64,000 nucleotides of DNA from Gnetum montanum (taxonomy: Eukaryota > Streptophyta > Gnetopsida > Gnetales > Gnetaceae): NCBI GenBank assembly GCA_015680685.1, contig MNCI01009376.1, forward strand, positions 432,188-496,187, read 5' to 3'. Made by a program: the position numbers and the translations under genes. Under the pieces are notes generated by a model. The model saw only the letters and a list, made by a program, of their open reading frames with translations. It searched no databases and was not told the origin of the DNA. Shown here in pieces: positions 11,341-24,131 of the stretch (the stretch's first letter is position 1; the number at the start of each line of letters is the position of its first letter).

Positions 11341-12499
11341 AAATAAAACGGTAATTTCCAGCTATGTGAGACTGTCAAGGACAAAGAGGCATAATTCCCA
11401 TATTCCCTTAGTTGTAGCTGTCGAGCTATGTTCCACATTGTCTTTTCCCAATAAGCCCCCACCTCATAAAGAGATTGTCTTTAGGCAAGACGCATCGTTC
11501 CTTGAAAAGCTTGAAATAGCCATATCAATCCGTCTCTCCACAGCGACACGTTACCGTATCTACGAAAGCGTAAGCCTCTGGATTTGGATCGATATATCAA
11601 GTTTGTCATGGCTTTCTATTATTGCCTTTCACGGCGCCAATCCGTGGCAGTCCGAGCCCTGATCCATCGGAGATCGTTGAGGTGCATCGAACTTCTAATA
11701 ATCATTAAATTGACTTGGAAATTCATCCAACTCCTAATCATCAAATTCACTTGGATATATGTGACGGGCCCTGCACCCGACACCGAACCCTTTCATAGTA
11801 TTTTTGCTCTGCTAATAGAATAACTCACACTTAAACGTCCAAAGTTTTCCTACCGGTAGCACCGTATCTAAATTGCATGGCATGGGACTATGGCAGATTG
11901 GCAGGTCCGTAGGTAACAAAGCAACCATCAGTATTTGCCAAAATGCCATTCCCATATTTACGTTCTGTTTTCGGGAAACATTTAAGGGCTGCATGGACGG
12001 ACACAGTCGAGACAAGGACGTGACAGCAAAAGAGCGTTAATGTGCCATCCTACTCTGCTTCGCCTTGGGAGGCTGTCCTGACCGCCACTGCTCGCAACCA
12101 CACTTCACTCAAAATGCCATGATAGCCGTGGCAGCAGCACAGCACACGGTGCACCACTAAAGGCAAAAAAAGTTGTAACAATCATTATGCTTTATTTATA
12201 TTCACATCTACGCTTGCTGGTGTCCTTGCCCCAGACACGGGCACATGTCTCGCCATTTGTCTTCATTCCCCCATAATCATCATCAATACACAAAATTAAC
12301 AAACAAAAATCTCTGACATGGAGAGACTTAATTAGATTTGGTGGCAAATATCGATTACTATGGTTCTTGGATTAGAAAGGGCAAAAAAAACGCTGATAGG
12401 AGTTGATATTTGATATTTTGTGCTCCTCCCTTCGTTCCTCCAGGTTCCGGCAAGCAACAAGTTTGGCTTCCTCGGCTCCGACATTGGCGGCGGAGTCGA

Positions 12500-12600
12500 A
12501 ACATGCCACGTCATGGCACCTCACACGCCTATGGTGCTGCCACGTGGGTACCTGTCCTTGAGGGTTCTTGTGCCTCCGTGTGAAGCCGCAGACGTGGTGG
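12500..12600. promoter_or_regulatory. Cluster of ACGT-core (G-box/ABRE-like) motifs
   Basis: Within about 100 bp there are GCCACGTCA (about 12504), GCCACGTGGGT (about 12539, a full G-box CACGTG) and AGACGTGG (about 12590). Plant bZIP and bHLH factors bind such motifs. No TATA box plus coding sequence could be placed next to it, so this is only a candidate regulatory patch. Confidence 0.25.
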
Positions 12601-13517
12601 AAGATTTATTTGGGTGTCTGCTGTCGTCGTGGACGCGCTGCTAGAGGGCGGGGCCCACCGTATCGGCCTAGCACATGGGGGCTGCGATTTGCTCGCGATT
12701 TGACGCCACCACCGCTATCCACAACAACAACGCCGCATCACTTGCGATGCTAACGAACTTCGCAGTCACATTCAACAACAAAGACAATACAGTGCTGCTG
12801 ACATACAAACAAAAAAGTCGTCGTAATGGCAAGCCATCAAGGGCCCGCAAGCAACCGTGTGAGACGACGAGCAGACGAGAAGGCAGAATTCGTAATTCAC
12901 GCACAGTGCAGGAGCAGTTTCTTTTTCTTCATACTACGTACCAAACAAACAAACAAAACAATGACACTAATAAAGGCATGCGCAGCAGCGCAAGCAATGG
13001 AATGCGTTCATTTCGTGCTTGTTTTTGACGGGTACGATGGTAAACAGTGTATGATGCTATACAATGCAATTGGTTCAGTTTCTGGCTACCTGAAATGGGT
13101 GCTTGCCAGCTTCAACAGTGACTTAAAAAGGGTCAACGGAAAATGATGAAAGTACGGGAGTTGGTTGCGTTCAATAGACGGGTTAAGGCTGGGTTCGATT
13201 TTGGTGAAGTGGGGGCGCGGCTTGATGACAGGCACCGGCACCTCTTGTTCTTCAGTGCCTTAACTATCATACATGGTAGTATGCACGAGGGATGTATTAT
13301 TGTCCATCATGAAGGCTTAATTTTCTGAAGGTCTATCTTCGTATCACATCCGGAATAAAATCATTTTTCATTTTATTTAAATAAGTGCTTAACACATAAG
13401 CATAAGCATGGTTGATGATAGGCCTTCGACATGGCACAATGAACATGCATGGTAGTTAAGCCAGTTGATGATAGGCCGTTGATGATACTTGGTAGTTAAG
13501 CCACAGTGGAGACACTT

Positions 13518-13576
13518 TCCACCACAACAGATGAATAGATGGATCCACTGTCCACCACAACAGATGAATAGATGGA
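13518..13576. repeat. Tandem duplication, 33-bp period
   Basis: TCCACCACAACAGATGAATA and the six following bases occur at 13518 and again at 13551, 33 bp apart. It is a short local duplication with no coding meaning seen. Confidence 0.75.
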
Positions 13577-13958
13577 TAAAATAGAATGGTTGGGATGGAA
13601 GGATGAAAATATTGGAATCATGCTGAAGCAAATAAAAGACGATTTGGCATTCCTTCTGGCTTAACTTCAGCGTTCTTTCTTGCCCACTCCACTCGAACAG
13701 AATGTTGCATAAATCTGAGCCAATTTAATCGCATTTAATCTATAGTGAACTATTAGTATCAATCAATAAAGTGTTGGAAAAATCATACCCTCGTAGGTTT
13801 TGGAATGCATTGAACATTTTTAAAAACTTGCTTCCAAAATTATTAACCATATTTTACCTTTAAAATAAGGTAAAACGTACAAAACTTCTTGCAAATTCAC
13901 ATTATACATGAAATGGAATGATGGTCAGGTAAAAAAAAGAAAAAAAAAAGAAGAAATA

Positions 13959-14034
13959 GCAAGGGAGAGTGCGAGTAGTGGTGGTTTAAAATGAAGAAAA
14001 AAAAAAAGCAAGGGCGAGTGCGAGCAGTGGTGGT
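13959..14034. repeat. Tandem duplication, 49-bp period, with A-rich spacer
   Basis: A 27-bp unit starting GCAAGGGAGAGTGCGAGTAG at 13959 recurs at 14008 with two substitutions. The copies are separated by an A-rich run. Confidence 0.75.
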
Positions 14035-16123
14035 AAAATCTGCTACTTATTACAGAATACAGCTCATTCTAAATCGGATAGGATGTTGAATGATAGTTAA
14101 ATATTGTTTTTAATTTAAATTTTGGATTTAACATATTGTTTATCGTTAGTTTTGGTAAAGGTTATTAAAAATGAACTTTTCGCATAACTTTCCCTGAAAT
14201 TTAAGGATAGAATCTATAAAATTAGAAATATGTTTGCAAAATTTACCGATTCAAATGCTATTTGTATATGGTTTATCGCGATTTTTTGATCCGATTTTTT
14301 TTAAAAGTATCTGATATCTATCAAAGCGACGAAGTAAGGCCCCGGGAGGAGGGCCTGCCCGGAGCCCGGTGGCATTCGCAGTTTTAATACTTTTTAGGAG
14401 CATGGAAGGTAAAGGTAAACGCATCAATATTTGCAATGCCGTTGCCAAGCTGATGTCCAAATTGCTAAACGGTACTGCCTCCAGATGGGACGCGAGTATC
14501 GCTCCTAAAGTTTGTAACAATCTTGGAGGATTGCGTTATGGATTCGTGCACCATCCATGTTCCACTTTTTATCCGTTTTGAAAGTCGCTATTCATAAGAT
14601 GTTTGTCCCCTAACGCGACGCGTGGACGTTGGCATTATTGCTTTTTATCCCGTTGCTTCGATTTCCCGTGCGCGCGTAAGAATAAGGTTCGACTTTGGGT
14701 CTACTTGGTGTTTGAACGAGAAACGGATAGGTAAGGGTGATGCCAGCTAATGATTTTAAGTCGTGAGGAGAGCTTCTGCTGTTTGGTAAAGGGCGGATTT
14801 CATAAAGTTCCTTTATTTTTTAAAATCTCATTAGTCATGATTAGTCTAGGCTTAGCAAAGATAGAGTGTAGGGTTGCTTCTATTATAGATTCACTAGTAG
14901 ATGTAGAAAGACTTTAGCATCTCTTTAAATGCATGCTATTTATTCGGAAGCCCCATCCCATACCTAGAAACCTATGCATCAAAAGAATCCGATTCGTAGA
15001 AGCCAGTAATCCAGGATTTGTGAGTCTGAACATGTTTGAGTCTGAAAATTTAAATATATTAGTGTTTTCAAAAAATTAAATCTCATATATCATTAAAATA
15101 CATTGTAAAATATAGAACAAGTACAATGTAAATCCAAAATATTGTTAATGCTTAAAAATTGCACAGAAGATTGCAATATCACCATTAAATTGAAGCAAGA
15201 AAATTTGTAAAGGTATGGAGGGCATTGAATCCATTTCCTTACTTAGGAGCCATAATCTGGCCAAACATATAATTTCTGCAACAACCAAAATGACAGCAAT
15301 AAAATGAAATCCTTTTGTTACTCAATCCAATATTTTCAAAAATGAAATTAAGCCTCAAGCCTTAACCAAATATATAACAAATCAGGTCTGCTAATACTTT
15401 TGTTCAATGAACTACCTGTGAGTAGCACCCTAAGGACTATATGTGAGTAGCGCCATAGGACCGCATTATAAGAATACACAACTTAACTAAACTAGGCACA
15501 GCCCAATAACTCATCTCACCTATAGAAAACCTTTCAAACGCTGGAAAATTGGCACTAGTCATGATGAAGGGGAAAGTAAAAACAGAGCACCATGAGGTTG
15601 CATATGACCATTGTCCATGTGCTGGTGGGCTTCGTTGCTTTATAAGCAAACAGATTTTTAAAAAAGTTGAACAAGCATCCATCCGTCATCATGTTCATGA
15701 CTCATGACCCATGACGATGACCCTGTTTTGTTTTCAGCAGAGATAAGAGAAAAAGAGCAAAAACCAGCAATGAACAATAAACACGAGTGAACGTGTGAGT
15801 CATGGCGGAATCTTTGACGCTCCCAAACCAGGCGAATCCATGCAAATGCAATGTTTTCCTCACACGCCCCGTCCAAAACTTTCCATATGACCCATACTTG
15901 CCCCTTCGGCCTTCGGTTACCCTAGTAGCCCTTTCGTGATTTCCGTGTGTTTGTTTATTTATTCGTACTCCCTTGTTTTCTGTGGTCCGTCTCATGCCGA
16001 TGCCATGCATCTTGATTGCTTGCTTACCACTTAACAATGAAATGAAATTTTTGGTATGATTCAGAACAAGAGAAGATGTGTAAGATTTTAATACAAAATG
16101 CAGACATCCCAAGAACTAAAAAG

Positions 16124-16252
16124 GCAAGGCAGGGGAAGGCGACCATTTCAATGTATATGAACAAATGCAAGGCAGGGGAAGGCGACCATTTCAATGTATA
16201 TGAACAAATGCAAGGCAGGGGAAGGCGACCATTTCAATGTATATGAACAAAT
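16124..16252. repeat. Minisatellite: three exact 43-bp units
   Basis: Three identical 43-bp units start at 16124, 16167 and 16210 (unit begins GCAAGGCAGGGGAAGGCGAC). Exact identity implies a recent expansion or a collapsed or misassembled larger array. Confidence 0.9.
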
Positions 16253-16385
16253 GCAGACAAAATTTCATTAGAAATTATGAAATACGTACCCATTGCGAAT
16301 TTAATGCGTTTCTGTACGCGCTCCTGAATCCGACGCGAACAGTTCATCAAAATTTACCGAATCGCGAACAGTTTATCAAAATTTA

Positions 16386-16520
16386 GAATGATGGTAAGGT
16401 ATTTGTTTCTTAAGTTAGAAGACATGAGTTTGAACCTAGGTGTAGTTACTTAAAAGCAATTAGGCTTTTTCTCATCCACATAGCCTTGTAGGACCCACTT
16501 GGTAGGATGAGTATTGAAGC
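16386..16520 (+). mobile_element. Possible tRNA-derived SINE, older copy
   Basis: GATGGTAAGG near the start and a B-box-like AGTTTGAACCT (16428-16438) have the same layout and similar flanking words as the SINE at 17581. No target duplication was found around it. A 22-bp direct repeat (16335-16356 and 16364-16385) lies just upstream but does not flank the element. Confidence 0.3.
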
Positions 16521-17563
16521 TTTAAGTAATGATTCTCACATAAACGTTTATAAAAGCTTGTTAAAAAGTATGACAAGGGACTTACCAATAAAGCTTTTCA
16601 TACTATACTAAACTAATATTATATTGAAGAATTAGTTAATGAAAACATCTATAAAACTAATTTCTTAAAACTTTGTTAAAGGAAATTTATGTTGAGGTAT
16701 TTGTATATTTCATATTCATTTCTTAGCATTTAAATATTTTTCACCATTTGAAAATGGAAAAAAATATTATACAGTAGCTTTTTTTGTATTTTATAATTAC
16801 ATAATGATTAAATTATCTACTTTATTTAAACTTTTCCAAATACATCCAATGTTCAAAACCCATGCAAAGCTTGTTAAAATGGACAAGAAATAAGTCTCTT
16901 ATAATTAATTTTTGACAAAAATACAATGATATATTCTTTTCTATAAGTTTTGAAATATAGGGTCATTACCAAACATTTCAAAATATACCATGAAATAGAG
17001 AACTAAAAGTAAATTGATATAAAAAATAACATAAAAATAACTCCATGAAAGTTAAACCAAAGTTGCATGAAGTTTCATAAAAAAGATTAAGAAAATATTA
17101 CCTAAATAGCTTATAAATTTACTATTATAAACAAAGTTTTATAGAAAAGAAAGATTAGGTTACTTGTAGGAGTTGAAATTTAGTCGTATAAATAAGAAAT
17201 ACTTTATTATTAATGTTCTATATTGAAAGATTTTTTAAAAATAAACTTTAACATTTTATAGCTCTAAATATATTACAAGAATAAGGGATAGTATATTTTA
17301 ATTGATAATATTTATATTATTATGTTGGAATTGAAACTTTTTTTTAATAATATTTACCCCAAAGATTTATAGTTAAATTAGCATTATAACTAATATTGCC
17401 CTACTAAAATCAAACCCATGGAGTTTCCAAATTAAGAGTCTTTATCTTGTATAAGGTTATATAACATGAAAATTGATTAATAAGTCATTTACCTACCTTG
17501 ACAAGTTATTCCATGTTGATGGGATAAAGATAATAATATGATAATTATCTTATATAAGGTGTC
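16521..17563. other. AT-rich intergenic DNA, nothing recognised
   Basis: Strongly AT-rich, without ORFs longer than noise and without LTR-type ends or tRNA-like structure. Confidence 0.5.
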
Positions 17564-17580
17564 ACTAAGATGTGGTTCTA

Positions 17581-17728
17581 GGTGTTAGCCTAGTGGTAAA
17601 GACTTTTGATTTGAAAGCTTAAGTCATGGGTTTGATTCTGGTGGGTAATGTTGTGTTATAAAGTTTTAATTAGACTATATATCTTGAGGTGTACCCATAT
17701 TACAATTATTTTAGGTTCCAACACCCCT
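17581..17728 (+). mobile_element. tRNA-derived SINE with perfect 17-bp target duplication
   Basis: A 148-bp element flanked by ACTAAGATGTGGTTCTA at 17564-17580 and 17729-17745. It starts with an RNA polymerase III A-box-like TAGCCTAGTGG (17586-17596) and a B-box-like GGTTTGATTCT (17629-17639), spaced as in a tRNA gene. The B box departs from GGTTCGANNCC by C-to-T-type changes. The long perfect target duplication is typical of LINE-mediated insertion. The 3' end has no long A tract, so its tail type is unclear. It would be mobilised by an unidentified LINE. Confidence 0.75.
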
Positions 17729-17745
17729 ACTAAGATGTGGTTCTA

Positions 17746-19590
17746 TTGTAGATAGTGTGAGATACTTTCCACTTATAAATTATTGTGTCTCCCTTCTATG
17801 TCTCATATTTCATTTTTTTTTGTTATGTTATTTAAAAATTTGAAGTCCTTTTATGTTCTTAAGAAAGTTAGAAGTTCATATCATGTTTTAGTTCTATGTT
17901 TTATGTGCAAATGTATCAAAGTAAGAAAAGGGGACAAAATGCCTTCATGTAAGCTAGGTCACATGTGGTTGTAACATCCTACGTATGAGGCCTTGATAAG
18001 TCAGGTATTAAGGAGGGAAGAGGATAACACCCCTTGTTTTGAACCCCTGATCTTTGCTTGATTATTATTATTATTTTTCTTTTAGCATGGCTTGGTTTAT
18101 TTTAATATAACTTGATTAATGTATTTTAATAACTTTTGTTATAGGTATTTAGTAGCTTTTGTTTACTTGCTATAGCTTCTACCCCTTTTATGCTTCAATG
18201 AGATTTGATCTTATGATCTTTTGTTTAATATGCATGTTCTAGCTATATTTGGGATTATGCTTCTTATGAGTTAAATTTTGAATTTGGAGATTTAGATTAT
18301 GTTATGAAATAATAGTAATAAATTTTAATTCTATAATGTTTATGGTTAAATTTATCTTTTTGTTAGAATTTTATAATCATTATGATATTACACAACCTTA
18401 ATTAATTGAATTAAAATATTTTATTTACAAAGTTTATAAGCAATATTTTTGGAGTATGATAAGTTGGTAACAAAGGACTAGGTATTCTAGTCCAATAATG
18501 CTAAGGAGCAAAACATTAAATAGAAAGGATAGCATAGTAGCCCCATGCACATATCACCAAGGCTACCATGTGAATTAGTTGAATATGAAATAAAGTCAAA
18601 CGTGATGCTTGTGAAAAACTTACATATAATATATAAAAGCATTCAAAGCACATGTATTTCTAATAGAATTATAAAAATATTTGCAAGCATATTTTTTGAA
18701 AATATTTAATGTCCAAGATCAATAGGCTCATAATAAACATTCTAAAAATGAATATAAATAACATAGATGTAAAAGATTATAAATGCAACATTTATAATCT
18801 CAAGTTCTATGAAAAAGGTAACCTATAGTAGATAAAAATGAAAGGAGATTTAGTTTAAGAATCCTCTAGATCTTCAAAACTAGCATGTAGACTTGGAATA
18901 TATAGAAGAAGAATTGAATCAACATTGAGGTACTAAGTTAGAAAAATACGCAAACATCTATTATTTAACTCAAAGAATAAGGATCATGAATAAGGTATCT
19001 ACTAAACAAAAAGGGGAAAGGACATCCTACATAGAATAGTATTGGTTGCTAAACCAACAAGTATTATTGACTCTAAGCATAATAGTGGAAAGTCAAATCA
19101 TCATCAAGTTTATGGAAGTCTACCACCTTTTGTTCAATGTCAAGTATTAGATGTTTACTCATAGGCTAGCATATCTATAGTTTTCTAATTCAATCTTTTA
19201 ATTCAAATGTTTCTTGTAAGACTTATTTGTTTTGATGAAAAAACCAACTCTAGCTATTTCAAATTTTGCACTTGTGGGTGCTAGAGCCCTGCACTTGCAA
19301 ACTAGAACTCTAAAATTCTAAAGGACTCTGAGACTCACTTCCATTGTCTTGCCATATCATTGGGTTGTTAGTGGGAGGTATATGTACTTTAAGATTGCAC
19401 CAACAACTAACTAGCACTACACCATTGACTCTTCCTTTTGTGCTAGCTCCAATTAACTTTAATAATTTTATAAGCCATAACACTTTCTTAGCAAGCCTAA
19501 AATAACATTGGATGGTGATGGATAAATCACAAGCCTTTATGTGTGATTTAATCATAATTTGTAGACTAGATCTAATCATAATTCATAAAT
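17746..19590. other. AT-rich intergenic DNA, nothing recognised
   Basis: No coding signal or terminal repeat could be supported. It ends where the decayed LTR of element C begins at about 19591. Confidence 0.5.
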
Positions 19591-20141
19591 TGGACTAGTG
19601 AGGTATCTAGATTATTTAAGTATGATCATGGATTGTTGTCTTCCCAGTTATACTCATGTAGCCCTTAGTGCATATGGTTAAGTATAATTGAGGCATATGA
19701 TCATGATGTCATTATGGTTATGATTAAAATATTATTCAAATAATAAAAATTATTAATTAATCTAATAACAAAAAAATAAAGCCTAATCTAGCCTAAGTGA
19801 CAAGTAGTCATTTTCAATTTATTGTACACATTGTGAACTTATGTTATTATTATTGAGTTACCAAGTGCCCATTGATGAGTGTACCAAGTGGCACACTACT
19901 AGCCTTACTAAAGAATAACATATTTATAGTTGAATTTTGTCATACTCATTCCACATGATTAACATGCATTTGAAGTTAAAATAGTAACTATATATATGAA
20001 AGAAAATAATAATGGAAATAAATTCTAATTAAGAAAATATTATACTAAGTCAAAGTTGCAATGAAAGTGAATTAATCTTCATGATATTTTCATCATGAAA
20101 TAGTGTTCAAATGTTATATCACTTGAATAAGACTTCATCAG

Positions 20142-20987
20142 TGATGGGACGCGATATCGCATAGGCCACGATATTGCCTCCCCCGCGATATTGCGTATGC
20201 GATATCGCGTCGTCCCCTGCGATACTGTGTACGCGATATTGCAGTCTGCCGCAATGTCTATAAATAAGAAGTGGCTCTCCCTTGTTTATCATCTAGGTTA
20301 GATTGTAGCGAAGCTTTGGCAATTTGATCCCTCCAGAGATAGATTATTTTCCAGTGTTTGCTCGCAGTGTGGTGAATGTAATTGTACGACATCCTTTATT
20401 CGAGTGTGACATACTTGGACAGGCACATGACCAGTAATAAAGATCGAGATTACTTCATCATTGTAACATTCACTTTGTTTATTTATTTATTTAATTTTTA
20501 TTTACTGCTTTTCTAATTAGTCTCTCTCACCCTTATCTCCTAGTAACGTGGAATGAGAACGACTTGATTACGAGCATTTAAGTGTGATTACTTGGTAACC
20601 CAATGGCGTACCTAGGATCCGCGCTTGGTAATCCCAATGGTATTCATGCACGAAGTCCAAGATGTATACGGATAATCAAGGAATGGATGCTCATTGCACT
20701 TAGGCTAGATTAGATTCTTTTACCTTTTCTCTCCTAGCTTAGCTTAGTTAATATTATCTTCCATTGCTTCAGGAGTAGCGTTAGATTAGGAACACATCAT
20801 ACACCTCACTCTGGACTAAACCATACGTGACAAATATAATACTAGTCTAGGTGGGAAGACAGTGAACTGTGACCTAAGGATAACTGTCTAGGTGCCACAA
20901 CTAGTCCGTCTGCGGAGTTCGACTAGATCGTGCGTGAGAACACTCATATTCATATGGTTGAGTGTAGGGGTACCTCGCCACTCATCA
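20142..20987 (+). repeat. Solo LTR of the GATATCG gypsy family
   Basis: 846 bp beginning TGATGGGACGCG and ending CGCCACTCATCA, flanked by perfect 5-bp repeats ATCAG (20137-20141 and 20988-20992). No internal element sequence adjoins it, so it is a solo LTR left by LTR-LTR recombination. It has six to seven GATAT(C/T)G motifs (20150-20250), CTATAAATAAG (20258-20268) and AATAAAGAT (about 20434). Its CpG-rich array is well preserved, so it is younger than element C, which it interrupts. Confidence 0.92.
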
Positions 20988-21199
20988 ATCAGTTAACTCA
21001 AATTCACACTATGGGCACTCATTAACTATTTTTAACTTCTATGGTTTCAAGATGTAATGTATTCAACACAATAATGATCAAATAGTTCCATAAATATGGT
21101 ACATGATACATTTATATCAACAAAATTGGCTACTATGTCAATGTTTATGTGTTGACATACTTTACCCTATGTCAACATGGTTTACTTAGTCATTGTTCA

Positions 21200-22233
21200 T
21201 AAGGATCAAGAACTTAGAAGAGGGGTTGAATAAGGTTCCCAATAAAAATTGATCAACTACAAAAACCAAACCCAAAATTAACATGATTCCCCAACTTGGG
21301 TAGTTCACACTCAGAGCATAGATTCTTTGCACACCTCTAGCCTTTGTGTCTTCCAAAATGTGGTCTGAAGGATACCACACCCTGTATAAGCTCTAAGTTG
21401 TGCTTCAAAATGTTTCATCACTATGAAACCACTCAACCCCACTAAGTCTCAACAAGCTTAGAATGTGGTTTCAAGGATCCTACAACCTTTACAAAATTGA
21501 GCTCCATTCCAGAGTGTTTTGACATTGCACAAACACTTAATCCTATAGGATCCCGACAAGCTCAATTACGATGCCTTCTTGCAAGAAGCACATTAACCCT
21601 AGCACAACAACAAGAAAGAAACAAAAACACAAGAAAAGAGTGTAAATCAAATTATAGGTCCATGTACTTTGAAGCACAGTTCTACAATCAAGAAAATGAT
21701 ATGACAAAAGAAGTACATAAGTATAATAGAATAGAATAGACAACGATTGCTTTGATGTTGATAATGCTTACTCAATACTTACACAATACCCAAGAGATTG
21801 AAGTTTTCTTATAGCCTTGGAGTTTCTGAAAATGACTTAGAATTCGTTCAACAGCTATCTAATGGTTGGCGTCTCCTTCAAGATTTGGGCATATCTATGA
21901 AATTGACTTCAATTTTGAGGAGACGTTTCCTCCAAGAGTAAGATGTTTCTATGGAGAAGTCTCTTCTGCAATGGAGACATCTAAATCTTGCACTTAGACT
22001 TCTGAATCTTCATCTTGTCAATTTATCTTCTTTCCAATCCTTGAAGCATCTTCATTTGACTCGTAGCCTTCATTTTTGTCCATGCTCTCATCTTGCCCAT
22101 GAAGTCTTTACTTTGACATCTCTTTATAAATCTCATTTCTTGAGTTCTCATTCATGCCTTGAAAAAACATCACATTCACAACATTCTATGTTCTTCATTT
22201 TCCTTAAGGTTTTGACATACCAAAAGGTCAACA
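21200..22233 (-). repeat. Copia 3' LTR
   Basis: 1,034 bp. On the minus strand it starts TGTTGACCTTTTGG and ends near CTTGATCCTTA. It is collinear with 25537-26611, including the CAAGAACTTAGAAG, GAAGCATCTTCATTTGACTC and TTAAGGTTTTGACATAC segments. The canonical terminal CA has become TA here. Confidence 0.9.
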
Positions 22234-22250
22234 ATCTCCCCCTTTTTGGT
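22234..22250 (-). other. Copia polypurine tract
   Basis: On the minus strand, AAAAAGGGGGAGAT directly precedes the LTR start. This is the usual plus-strand primer of plant Copia elements. Confidence 0.85.
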
Positions 22251-24100
22251 AATGTCCAAAACTTAAGAAAATGGGTTAGTAGTTTCTAGAATTCGTCAAG
22301 TCATATATTTTCAATATTACTTATAACACTTGTTTAGTAGTGCACTATATTTCATAAATCACATTCTTTAAGTCTTTTAACATTCACACATACAATCAAC
22401 ATACTCATGTCACGTCATAATCATTATAAGAATGAATGATGTTACATCATAATCACATCATAATCATCAATAATAATACCAAACCCATCATATCAAATAC
22501 CAACCCCATCATATCAAATTATCTTCCTTTTTGGACATCATCAAAAAAAGGAGTGGAACAAGACAATAAGATAGATTAAGAGAAAGCACAAGAAAGATTT
22601 GACATGTATTTTCAAACTTTCATAATGAACACATGAAGGCTTGAGTACTCTATAGATAAAAATTTTCTCAAGGAGGAATAGTCAATTGAAAGGTACACAT
22701 TGCTTAGCATTGATTGCATAGGGATAATGATAACAAACTAGTTAAGAGCTGTCCCTTAGCTGTTTACAAAGTTAAAATTAATGAACCACAACTAATCCAA
22801 ACATAACTAAGCCAAGTCTTTCAAATAATGTCCAAGATAATTTAAAGACAAAGGCTAGAGGTTAAAGTGTGAGTATTTAGAGTCATGTAACTTGTTTGAA
22901 TAAGCCAAATAAACCAATGTCACATGATTTAATATTTACTCAATAATCTACTTTGTTTGAGGCATCAACAAAGGCTAGGTACCTTCATGGCAAGAGAGTA
23001 ATAGAAAAATGTATATTTAGCTTTTAAGACAAAGAAACATATCTTATCATGCTGAAAGTAAAAATAGCATATATATATACACACATATATACCTCATTCC
23101 TTACCAAAAGAGATCATAAGCACCTTTTCTAGTTCCAATATGCCATTGTGAGTTATAGAGATCTCTAAGGTGAGTACTTAAAATGATACATTCTCAACAT
23201 ACAAACAATCATACATAGTGCTCACAAGTAATTTTATATAACATATAAAGTTCAAGAGCTTTGAAAAATAAAGATCATCTTTAGATTAATACATGACTGT
23301 CCTCTTTTACTTCCAAAACCTTACCAGATGAATATGCTCTTCCTTGCTTATTTTCTAATATAGGTGCTAGAGATTGAAAGCTTGCAATTATGAAATCATA
23401 TCTTTGAAAGAATCACTCAAGACTCCCCATAAATTGATGCTCCCTTTGCATATATGACCAATCTTTTGAAACATTTATTTTAGAGAGATGCTATTGGTAT
23501 TCTCTTCTTAAGCCTTTTAGGATCTCCATGTTGCATAGAAATTCTAAGATCAAGTATGGAGACTTTTGAAAGAAAGACCTTTCATTAGTAGTATCTTATG
23601 ATAAAGATGGTAAATAATTCATATGATCAAGGAAAACGTTTCTTTTCTCAAAAGATACATGAATTTCATTAAAGGTAATAATTAAAATGTATACATAAAA
23701 AATTTTTCCAAAAGAAATTTGACTTTATGATTTCAGAGGGAAGCAAAAAACATATCACAAGACATATAATGAAAGTTAAAAAAAAAAGGGTTTTGGTCCA
23801 AAAATTATATGCAAGGATATTAAACCACTTGAAACAAATACATTTTAGTTAGGAATCCAAAGGAAGATTTTTCAATAAAAACTTTAAAAGTAGCACAAGT
23901 TTCCTTAAACTAATCAAGTTATTTTACATCACATCATGCTCATATATTCATAAAAGAGAGCATTTTATTTTACAATCAAATATTTCAATAATTTTCTACT
24001 AATATCAAATATAAAACCAAATATCTCCTCCTAAATATGTGCTTATCTTAACATTTGTAGAACTTGGAGCTAATTTTCCATAGTCTTAAAAAAAGTATAA
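22251..24100 (-). other. AT-rich non-coding interior of the Copia
   Basis: No pol domain on either strand. A short TA/CA microsatellite lies at about 23070-23092. This replaces the roughly 3 kb of integrase-RT-RNase H expected in an autonomous Copia. Confidence 0.6.
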
Positions 24101-24131
24101 GAACATATCCAAATAAATTAGTCTTTTTTAG

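Larger units (their letters stand above)
11341..16120. other. Lower-copy island without recognised gene
   Basis: This stretch shows no similarity to the retroelements around it and has higher local GC at 11500-12150, 12420-12900 and 14330-14680. Short open frames occur (12420-12644 and 12675-13028 on +, 15702-16112 on -) but none has a recognisable domain and none looks selected. Several ACGT-core motifs lie near 12510-12600. It may be the promoter or edge of a host gene or a very old unrelated element. I cannot assign a gene. Confidence 0.4.

Noticed and set aside
12675-13146. Two overlapping plus-strand ORFs as a host gene
   Set aside because: Two frames equally open, no domain, no homologous structure and no clear splice or start context.
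15702-16112. 136-residue minus-strand ORF in the low-copy island
   Set aside because: No recognisable domain, biased composition and no supporting context.
16335-16385. 22-bp direct repeat as target duplication of the SINE at 16386
   Set aside because: The copies are adjacent (29-bp period) on the same side of the element, so it is a tandem duplication.
17586-17640. Functional tRNA gene
   Set aside because: A and B boxes are present but no acceptor stem closes and the unit is flanked by a 17-bp target duplication, so it is a SINE.
17975-18060. TGTAACATCCTACG as a chromovirus LTR start
   Set aside because: No matching end, partner LTR or primer site could be found.
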